From NCBI RefSeq assembly GCF_008274785.1, contig NZ_VTPU01000002.1:62001-126000 (forward strand): 64,000 bases of DNA, read 5' to 3'. The notes beneath the pieces are model-generated. The model had not been told where the DNA came from. It was given only the letters and a program-made list of their open reading frames with translations, and ran no database searches. Below, piece by piece: positions 19,907-26,933 of this stretch. A program made the translations under genes and the position numbers. The DNA is from Halomonas eurihalina. GTDB taxonomy: Bacteria > Pseudomonadota > Gammaproteobacteria > Pseudomonadales > Halomonadaceae. The stretch's first letter is position 1. Every line of letters begins with the position of its first letter.

Positions 19907-20575
19907 ATGCGCTTCGTTCCCCGTTTCACCGATGGCCGGCATTTTCCGGAACCACTGGGCAAGATCGTCTGCGTTGGACGCAACTATGCCGATCATGCCC
20001 GGGAGTTGAACAACCCGGTCCCCAGCGAGCCGTTGCTGTTCATCAAGCCGGCCACCAGTGCCGCGGATCTGACCGCGCCCATCCAGGCCCCTTTCGCACG
20101 CGGCGAGGTCCATTTCGAGACGGAGCTGGCACTGCTGGTCGGTGAGTCGCTGAGCGACGCCGCGCCCGATCAGGCCGAACGTGCCATTGTTGGGATCGGC
20201 CTGGCGCTGGACCTGACGCTGCGCGATGTCCAGGCGCGCCTGAAGGACAAGGGGCAGCCTTGGGAAGTGGCCAAGGCCTTCGATGGTGCCTGTCCGATGT
20301 CGGCCTTCCTGCCGCTCGCCGAGACACCGAACTGGAACGCACTGGAGTTTAGCCTGGACGTGAATGGTGAGCGTCGACAGCATGGCCTGGGCGCCGACAT
20401 GCTGTTTACGGTGCCGATGCTCTTGGCGGAAGTGAGCCGCCACTTCACGCTGTTGCCCGGGGATGTCGTGCTCACTGGCACGCCCGCCGGGGTGGGGGAG
20501 CTGCAGCGTGGCGCGGACCTCTACTTTCGACTGACCGGTGGCCTGACCGTGGAGACCCGGGTGACGACGGAGTGA
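19907..20575 (+). CDS. Fumarylacetoacetate hydrolase family protein (YcgM/FAHD1-like)
   Basis: The 222-residue protein is the single-domain FAH type. Its start IVCVGRNYADHARELNNPVP and the segment FIKPATSAADLT match YcgM/FAHD1-like proteins. Metal ligands are the acidic residues of VHFETELALLVG and the Asp of GLALDLTLRD; the C-terminal loop GDVVLTGTPAGVGEL is also conserved. Members act as acylpyruvate hydrolases or oxaloacetate decarboxylases; the substrate here cannot be told from sequence. Its transcript ends at the strong hairpin downstream. Confidence 0.9.
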   Translation: MRFVPRFTDGRHFPEPLGKIVCVGRNYADHARELNNPVPSEPLLFIKPATSAADLTAPIQAPFARGEVHFETELALLVGESLSDAAPDQAERAIVGIGLALDLTLRDVQARLKDKGQPWEVAKAFDGACPMSAFLPLAETPNWNALEFSLDVNGERRQHGLGADMLFTVPMLLAEVSRHFTLLPGDVVLTGTPAGVGELQRGADLYFRLTGGLTVETRVTTE

Positions 20576-20615
20576 GCGCCAGGTCGACCTGAACGATATC
20601 CGTGACATATCCAAC

Positions 20616-20653
20616 GACAAGGCCCCGCCGAGTTATCTCGGCGGGGCCTTGTC
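20616..20653. terminator. Bidirectional terminator between the FAH gene and the PQQ dehydrogenase gene
   Basis: GACAAGGCCCCGCCGAG and its exact complement form a 17-bp stem with the loop TTAT, between two convergent genes. It serves either strand, with only short T tracts. Confidence 0.8.
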
Positions 20654-20693
20654 GTATTGACGGGGCAGCCCGAAGGCCGCCCCGGTGTCGGGT

Positions 20694-23036
20694 CTATTGC
20701 TGCTTCAGCTTGTAGGCCACCACGTAGTCGCCGATGGTGGTGCCGATCGAGCCGTGCCCGCCGGCCACCTGGACAACCATCTGCTCGCCCTGGCTGTTGA
20801 GGTAGGTCATCGGCGTTGCCTGGCCACCGGCTGGCAAGCGAGCCTGCCACAGCTGCTCGCCGGTGCTGAGGTCGTAGCCGCGCAGGTAGTCGTCCACGCT
20901 GGCGGCCAGGAAGGCCACGCCACTTTCGGTGATGATTGGCCCGCCGATGCCCGGCACGCCCATCTTGATCGGCAGCGGCAGCGCCGTCATGTCCTCGATG
21001 GTGCCGTTCTTGTGCTTCCAGGCGATCTCGCCGGTGCGCAGGTCGGTGCCGGCAACATAGCCCCAGGGGGGCTGCTGGCAGGGCACGCCGAACGGCGACA
21101 GGAAGGGCTTCATCTCGACCGCATAAGGGCCACCGGCGTTCTCGTTGAGGCCGTGCTCACCCTGGTTGGTCTCGCCCAGATCGGCGCCTTCCTTGGGCAC
21201 CAGGGTGGAGGTGAAGGCCAGGTACAGTGGCATGCCGAACATCACCTGGCGCTTGGGATCCACCGCGATGCTGCCCCAGTTGAAGACCCCGAAGTTGCCC
21301 GGGAAGACGATGGTGCCCTGCTCGGAGGGCGGCGTGTACTGACCCTCGTAGCGCAGCGACTTGAACTGGATGCGGCACATCAGCTGGTCGAGCGGGGTCG
21401 CGCCCCACATATCCGCCTCGCGCAGGGTTGGCGGCCGGAAGCTCAGGCTCGAGATCGGCTGGGTCTCGGCAGCATGGTCACCCTCGATGGTGCCCTGGGG
21501 TGCCGGCTGTTCGGAGATCGGCAGGATCGGCTCGCCGGTCTCGCGGTTCAGCACATAGACGTCGCCCTGCTTGGTCGGGATCACCAGGGCCGGCTGGGTT
21601 CCCTGCTCGGTATCGAGATCGAGCAGGCTGGGCTGGGCCGGGGTGTCCATGTCCCATAGGTCGTGGTGCACGAACTGCTGGACCCACTCCACCTGGCCAG
21701 TTTCCAGGTTCAACGCCACCACCGAGCTTGCGTACTTCTCCTCGGCCTCGCTGCGGTACATGCCTAGCTGGTCAGGCGTGCGGTTGCCCATCGGGAAGTA
21801 GATCATGCCCAGCTCTTCGTCGGCACTGGCGATCGACCAGCTGTTCGGCGAACTGGTGGTGTAGGTCTCGTCTTCGGCGATCGGGGCGGTCTCGTCCGGG
21901 TTGCCGGAATCCCAGTTCCACACCAGCTCGCCGGTCTTGGCGTCGTAGGCGCGGATCACGCCGGACGGTGAGTCGACGGCATAGTTGTCGTTGACCGAGC
22001 CGGATACCACGACCTTGCCGTCGGCCACGACGGGGGGCGAGGTAGAATAGTAGAAGCCGGCCTGCTTGAACGGCATGTTGTGCAGCAGATCGAGCTCGCC
22101 GTTGTCGGCGAAGTTGCTGCAGCGCGCGCCGGTTGTCGGGTCGACCGCGATCAGGCGGGCGTCAGAGGTCGGCAGGAACAGCTGGGCGTCGCATTGCATG
22201 GCGTCCAGGTCCTCGGCCGGGCCGCTGGCGACCTGCACATCGATGTCGTCCGGCTCGCCGGCGCTCGGCGGCAGGTAGGAGACGCCACGACACGTCTGGT
22301 GCTGGCGCGAGCTTTCCGCCGGGACCTTGGCGTCGTAGACCCACTGCTCTTCGCCGGTATCGGCATTCAGGGCGATCAGCCAGTTGTGCGGGGTGCACAG
22401 GAACAGCGAATTGCCGATCTTCAGCGGGGTCGCCTCGTAGGTGGTCTCGCCGACGTCTTCAGGGCCTTTCACGTCACCGGTCTGGTACTGCCAGGCCTGT
22501 TCCAGGTCGCCGACATTCTCCGGTGTGATCTGCTCCAGTGGCGAATAACGCTGCCCCAGGTTATTGCGCCCATAGGCATGCCAGCTTTCCTGGGGCGTGT
22601 CACCGATGTTCGCGTCTTCCGAGACTACGTCGCGGCTCAGCTCACCCTCGGTGCGATGGGCATCGACGGTCAGGCTGGCCAGGGTGCCCACGCCGATGAT
22701 CGCCCAGACCGGCAGCAGCAGGGCCAGGCCGGCGCGGCTGCCACTCTTGGGCGTGATCAGTAGCGGGATGGCGAGGATCAGGAATATGCCCAGTCGCGTG
22801 GCCAGCGGCCACCAGTCGTAGCCGGATTCCCACAACGACCAGGCGGTGGTCGCGATCAGGAAGAGCGCATATAACATCTGGGCGGTGGGGCGGCGTGATC
22901 TTGTCAGGGCCCCGACCACGATCAGGACGATGCCGGCCAGCGCGTAGTACCAGCTACCGTCGAGGGTGATGAGCCAGATGCCACCCCCCAACAGTGCTAG
23001 CCCAACCAGCCAGAAGATGAGCGAAAGAATGATCAT
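20694..23036 (-). CDS. gcd: Membrane-bound PQQ-dependent glucose/quinate/shikimate-type dehydrogenase
   Basis: The 780-residue enzyme has five hydrophobic helices in the first 135 residues and then an eight-bladed PQQ propeller with repeated W-docking motifs (DLEQAWQYQTGDV, TGEEQWVYDAKV, TGELVWNWDSGN, TGEIAWKHKNG, TGEQLWQARLP). The end GHGSIGTTIGDYVVAYKL is typical of Gcd. It oxidises a sugar or cyclic polyol in the periplasm and passes electrons to ubiquinone. E. coli Gcd has 796 residues. Glucose is the likeliest substrate, but quinate or shikimate cannot be excluded. GGAG precedes the ATG. The 5' leader carries a very strong hairpin. Confidence 0.85.
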   Translation of the reverse strand: MIILSLIFWLVGLALLGGGIWLITLDGSWYYALAGIVLIVVGALTRSRRPTAQMLYALFLIATTAWSLWESGYDWWPLATRLGIFLILAIPLLITPKSGSRAGLALLLPVWAIIGVGTLASLTVDAHRTEGELSRDVVSEDANIGDTPQESWHAYGRNNLGQRYSPLEQITPENVGDLEQAWQYQTGDVKGPEDVGETTYEATPLKIGNSLFLCTPHNWLIALNADTGEEQWVYDAKVPAESSRQHQTCRGVSYLPPSAGEPDDIDVQVASGPAEDLDAMQCDAQLFLPTSDARLIAVDPTTGARCSNFADNGELDLLHNMPFKQAGFYYSTSPPVVADGKVVVSGSVNDNYAVDSPSGVIRAYDAKTGELVWNWDSGNPDETAPIAEDETYTTSSPNSWSIASADEELGMIYFPMGNRTPDQLGMYRSEAEEKYASSVVALNLETGQVEWVQQFVHHDLWDMDTPAQPSLLDLDTEQGTQPALVIPTKQGDVYVLNRETGEPILPISEQPAPQGTIEGDHAAETQPISSLSFRPPTLREADMWGATPLDQLMCRIQFKSLRYEGQYTPPSEQGTIVFPGNFGVFNWGSIAVDPKRQVMFGMPLYLAFTSTLVPKEGADLGETNQGEHGLNENAGGPYAVEMKPFLSPFGVPCQQPPWGYVAGTDLRTGEIAWKHKNGTIEDMTALPLPIKMGVPGIGGPIITESGVAFLAASVDDYLRGYDLSTGEQLWQARLPAGGQATPMTYLNSQGEQMVVQVAGGHGSIGTTIGDYVVAYKLKQQ

Positions 23037-23374
23037 GAATCAAGCTCCTTGCCATGGAAGAAGTCCTGAATAAGATCGCGCCCCCGGTACACGCCAGGTC
23101 TGGCCATATCGGCGATTACACCAGTCGTGCCGCCGAATGCAGCGGCCGTGGCGGACGCTGCATTCGGCGTTGGATACCGTTCTGCGATTTATTCGGTGTT
23201 TCTGAAGTCGTCAATTGATAGCATTTTATAATAATTAGCCTGTGAGTTAAATGCGCCCGCCCATGCTGGTGGCCTGGATGTGGCACTCTGGGCGGGTCGC
23301 GATTATCACTATGGTCTAATGGACCGAGAATGTCAGTATCGGAAGTGCCGAAACTCGCTTATTCGAGCAAGGGA
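23037..23374 (-). promoter_or_regulatory. gcd promoter and leader region
   Basis: This gap between speA and gcd holds a sigma-70-like promoter on the minus strand: TTGACG (23209-23214), a 17-base spacer, and TAAATC (23186-23191). About 15 bases past the -10 box comes a 14-bp perfect stem (23131-23144 with 23156-23169, arm CGCCGAATGCAGCG) and an 11-base loop. The hairpin would sit at the very 5' end of the transcript, some 95 bases ahead of the start codon. A stabilising leader or a regulator site are both possible; nothing else is seen. Confidence 0.5.
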
Positions 23375-25297
23375 TCATTCAAGATAGGTGTAGCCTTCGA
23401 GCCCGGCGGACAGGTCGTGCCGGAACTGGCGTTGTTCGTCGTCACTCAGATCGCTGGCGGCGAGCTGCTCGGCGAGTTGGGTGCGCAGGGTCTCGGCGTC
23501 GAAGTTGACGTAAGCGAGTACGTCGGCGACCCGGTCGCCGCGCAGCAGGTGGTCGAAGTGCCACTCGCCATTGGTGTCGAGTGAGGCATCCACCGAGTCG
23601 GTGTCGCCGAACAGGTTGTGCAGGTCGCCGAGGATCTCCTGATAGGCGCCGACCAGGAAGAACCCCATCAAGCGCTCTTCGTCCTCGCGCCATTCCGGCA
23701 GCGGTAGTGTGGACTCGACCCCCTGGCCGTCGACATAGGCGTCGATGCGACCGTCGCTGTCGCAGGTGATGTCCTGGATCACCGCGCGTCGCGACGGCTC
23801 GCGGTCGAGGCCGGAAAGCGGCAGTACCGGGAAGATCTGGTCGATTCCCCAGACATCGGGCACCGACTGAAACAGCGAGAAGTTGACGAACAGCTTGTCG
23901 GCGAGCTTTTCGGCTAGCTCGTCATGAATTTCGCGATGGGCGCGATTGCGTGGGTCCAGCCGTTCGCGCAGCCGGGCACAGGCCGCGGAGTAGACGCCTT
24001 CACCCTCGGCGCGGGCACCGAGGTCGGCGAGCCCCATGACGAAGCGGTCCTGGAGATCGCTCAGTGCTTGGGTCAACCCATGCCAGGCCTCGACCAGCCC
24101 GCGCGGGTCATGCAGGGCGTGCAGCTCATCGTGGATCCGCCATAGTTCGGCCACCTGGGGTTCGGCGTGATTTCGCCTCTCGGGGGCCTGGGTGTCGGGG
24201 CGCTCCTCGCCGATCACGTTGGTGATCAACACGGCGTGATGAGCGGTCAGGGCGCGGCCGGACTCGCTGAGCAGATGGGGATGGGGCAGCCCCTCGCTGG
24301 CGCAGACCTGGGAAAAGGCCGTGACGACGTTGCGAGCGTACTCGCGCATCGAGTAGTTGATCGAGCAGAAGCTACGCGACCGGGTGCCCTCGTAGTCGAT
24401 GCCCAGCCCGCCGCCGACGTCCACGGTATCCACCGGCGCGCCCATTGCCAGCAGGTTCTGGTAGAAACGCGCGCATTCGCGCAGGCCGCGCTGGATGTCG
24501 TGGATGTTGGCGATCTGCGATCCCAGGTGGAAATGCACCAGTTGCAGGCTGCCCAGGGCATCGGCCTCGCTCAGGCGCTCGACCACCGCCTGGGTCTGGC
24601 TGGCGGTGAGGCCGAACTTGGACTTCTCGCCGCCGGTGTTCTGCCACTTGCCCTTGCCCACCGAGGCGAGACGGGCGCGCAGGCCGATGCGCGGCCTGAC
24701 GCCGAGATGTTCGGCTTCCTCGAGGATCAGCGGCAGCTCGGAGAGCTTTTCCACCACCAGATAGACGCGATGACCGAGGCGTTCGCCCATCAGCGCCAGG
24801 CGGATGTATTCGCGGTCCTTGTAGCCGTTGCAGACGATCAGCGAGGGGCCGTCGCCGGATAGCGCGAGGACCGCCAGCAATTCGGGCTTGCTGCCGGCTT
24901 CCAGGCCGACGCGGCCCCGGCCGCGCTCCTGGGTGGCGAGGATTTCTTCGACCACGCGGTGCTGTTGATTGACCTTGATGGGATAGACCGCCGTGTAGCC
25001 GCCCTCGAAGTCCTCCTCGGTCATGGCGCCGTCGAAGGCAGCGCATAGCTGTTCGACGCGGTCGTGCAGGATGTCGGTGAAACGCACCAGCACCGGCAGG
25101 CGCAGGCCCGCCTCGCGAAGTTGGGTCGCCAGCGACGTCAACGGCAGGGCTGGCCCCTCGGCTTCTTCACCGAGCGGGCGCACCAGGGCCTGGCCGGCAT
25201 CGTCGACGTCGAAGTAGCCGCTGCCCCACTGGTCGATGTTCCAAGTGTGCCGGGCACGATGCGCGGGGCTGGCGACACTGCCCATGGGGACTTTCAC
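23375..25297 (-). CDS. speA: Biosynthetic arginine decarboxylase
   Basis: SpeA makes agmatine from arginine as the first step of one putrescine route. The 640-residue fold III PLP enzyme starts with WNIDQWGSGYFDVDDAG, binds PLP through the Lys in AVYPIKVNQQHRVVEEI (about residue 105), and has the glycine-rich PLP loop VDVGGGLGIDYEGTRS near residue 290. The length is typical. Its start codon overlaps the stop of the upstream kinase gene srkA by four bases, so the two are cotranscribed. Confidence 0.96.
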   Translation of the reverse strand: MKVPMGSVASPAHRARHTWNIDQWGSGYFDVDDAGQALVRPLGEEAEGPALPLTSLATQLREAGLRLPVLVRFTDILHDRVEQLCAAFDGAMTEEDFEGGYTAVYPIKVNQQHRVVEEILATQERGRGRVGLEAGSKPELLAVLALSGDGPSLIVCNGYKDREYIRLALMGERLGHRVYLVVEKLSELPLILEEAEHLGVRPRIGLRARLASVGKGKWQNTGGEKSKFGLTASQTQAVVERLSEADALGSLQLVHFHLGSQIANIHDIQRGLRECARFYQNLLAMGAPVDTVDVGGGLGIDYEGTRSRSFCSINYSMREYARNVVTAFSQVCASEGLPHPHLLSESGRALTAHHAVLITNVIGEERPDTQAPERRNHAEPQVAELWRIHDELHALHDPRGLVEAWHGLTQALSDLQDRFVMGLADLGARAEGEGVYSAACARLRERLDPRNRAHREIHDELAEKLADKLFVNFSLFQSVPDVWGIDQIFPVLPLSGLDREPSRRAVIQDITCDSDGRIDAYVDGQGVESTLPLPEWREDEERLMGFFLVGAYQEILGDLHNLFGDTDSVDASLDTNGEWHFDHLLRGDRVADVLAYVNFDAETLRTQLAEQLAASDLSDDEQRQFRHDLSAGLEGYTYLE

Positions 25298-26253
25298 GAT
25301 GCGACCTCGGGCAGTGGCAGGGCACCATCCTCGAGACGCCGCTTGAGAATGGTGCGGAACTGATCGGGATCGTGGGGCGTCAGGTCATGGGCCGGCGGAT
25401 CCACGTAGACCACCAGCAGGCGCGAGAGCCAGTAGCGCAGGGCCGTCATGCGCAGCATCATCGGCCAGGCATCGCGCTCGGACGTGTTCAGCGGGCGCTG
25501 GGCCTGATAGGCGGCGAGGATGGTGGCGTAGCGCTCGGGATCAAGGCGACCGTCGGGCTCGGTGGCCCAGTCGTTGATGACGATGGCCAGGTCGAACAGC
25601 AGGTCACCCGTGCAGCCGTTGTAGAAGTCGATCATGCCACCGAGACGGTTGCCGTCGAACAGGGTGTTGTCGCGGAACAGGTCGCCGTGCAGCGCACCCT
25701 GCGGCAATTCCGGGGCCTTGTCGAAGAAGCCCTGATAGATTTCCACCTCGTCCATCATCAACGCCTGGTCCTCCGGCGACAGGTAAGCGAGGACCTGATG
25801 GTGCATGGGCAGCAGCCAGTGGAGGTCGCGCGGGTTGGGGCGATGGCCGGGGAAGTGCTGCGAGACCTTGTGCATATGGCCCAGGGCATCGCCCAGCGCA
25901 CGGCACTGGGCCAAGTTGGGATGATGCGGATGCTCCCCCGGCAAGCGCGGGAACAACAGGGCCGGCTTGTCGGCCAGGCTGTGCAGAGCGATACCGTCAT
26001 GATCGTGCAGAGGGCCAGGCACCGGCAGGCGGTGTTCGTCGAGATAGTCCAGCAATTCGACGAAGAACGGCAGCTCTTCGTGCTCACCCTGCTCGAACAG
26101 GGTCAGCACCAGTTCCTGGCGGTCGGTGGTGACGAAGAAGGTGCTGTTCTCCGTGCCGGCAGGCACTCCCTTGACGGCAACCAGCGAGCCGGCATCGAAG
26201 CGGCTCAGGAAGGTTGCCACCTGAGCGTCGGTAAGCGGTGTGAATACGGCCAT
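25294..26253 (-). CDS. srkA: Stress response kinase A (YihE/SrkA-type Ser/Thr kinase)
   Basis: The 319-residue protein has an aminoglycoside-phosphotransferase-like kinase fold. The N-lobe shows GSLVAVKGVPAGTENSTFFV, the catalytic loop is GALHGDLFRDNTLFDGNRL (about residues 188-206) and the metal-binding Asp lies in GMIDFYNG. The alternative is homoserine kinase ThrB of the APH type, which shares this fold and pattern in pseudomonads; the position next to a DUF2782 gene and polA, with no threonine genes near, does not settle it, and the sequence around GTENSTFFV is in fact typical of the ThrB2 group. Treat the gene symbol as tentative. Confidence 0.6.
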   Translation of the reverse strand: MAVFTPLTDAQVATFLSRFDAGSLVAVKGVPAGTENSTFFVTTDRQELVLTLFEQGEHEELPFFVELLDYLDEHRLPVPGPLHDHDGIALHSLADKPALLFPRLPGEHPHHPNLAQCRALGDALGHMHKVSQHFPGHRPNPRDLHWLLPMHHQVLAYLSPEDQALMMDEVEIYQGFFDKAPELPQGALHGDLFRDNTLFDGNRLGGMIDFYNGCTGDLLFDLAIVINDWATEPDGRLDPERYATILAAYQAQRPLNTSERDAWPMMLRMTALRYWLSRLLVVYVDPPAHDLTPHDPDQFRTILKRRLEDGALPLPEVAS

Positions 26254-26336
26254 GTGTGTCTCGCGCGGGCTATGCCAAATCGCCTATTGTAGCGGCTTGG
26301 TGCGTCGATGCACGAATGCCGGTTGGCGTCCGGCGG

Positions 26337-26630
26337 TCAGGAATCCTGCTGCACCCACTCGGGAACGCGGATAGTGTCGCCTGCCTGGCGTTCGAAGTTG
26401 CCGTCGCCATCCTGGTCGACCAGATGGTAGGCCGGACCGGAGGCGGGGCGGATCTCGATGGCGTAGAGCCTGCCGTTGAGCCGATACTCGCGGATGGTGC
26501 GATTCTCTTCCTGACGGGTGGTGATCTCGGGGTCGGGCGATCCGCCGGATTGCGCCAGCGCCGGCGACCCGGCAAGGAGCAGGCCGCCACCGAGCAACAG
26601 CACGGCGAACGGACGAAACAGGGACAGCAT
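26337..26630 (-). CDS. DUF2782 family periplasmic protein
   Basis: The 97-residue precursor has a clear signal peptide (LFRPFAVLLLGGGLLLAGSPALA, cleavage near residue 26) and a small domain with TTRQEENRTIREYRLNGRL and YHLVDQDGDGNFERQ. The pattern matches DUF2782, found in many gammaproteobacteria beside polA and a ThrB/SrkA-type kinase gene, as here. The function is unknown. An 83-base gap separates it from the kinase gene; same strand. Confidence 0.8.
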   Translation of the reverse strand: MLSLFRPFAVLLLGGGLLLAGSPALAQSGGSPDPEITTRQEENRTIREYRLNGRLYAIEIRPASGPAYHLVDQDGDGNFERQAGDTIRVPEWVQQDS

Positions 26631-26933
26631 GGCAACCTCCGGGAGCCTGGGTCATCTCCCCTAGTGTATGCCTTCCGCCGATCGAGGCCTAGGCACTGCC
26701 CTAAAAGTGTCTGCGCTCGGTTATACGACGTTGAAAACCCACTCAAAATGCTCATTTACTCCCTGTAAACTCCGCGTTGTCGTGAATTTTCTCCTTGTCT
26801 AACCTTCGCTCGTCGACTTTTCAGGTAGCGCCTGGCTCACGGCAAACATCGGCGGCTATGCGTATCATGGGGAATCAGAATTGCGCTTTCTCCCTGGACA
26901 TCACTTTACTCAGACATCAATGGATGCCGATTC
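26631..26933. repeat. Intergenic region with a 119-bp imperfect palindrome (26703-26821)
   Basis: Matching arms share one centre at 26762: AAAAGT/ACTTTT outside, GAAAA/TTTTC in the middle and TTTAC/GTAAA inside, with mismatched stretches between. The rest is the promoter region for polA (plus strand) and the DUF2782 gene (minus strand). No open frame is supported. Confidence 0.55.

Noticed and set aside
25294..26253. Firm call of SrkA over ThrB for the APH-fold kinase
   Set aside because: The two families share fold and motifs, and the neighbours do not decide, so the name was kept tentative only.
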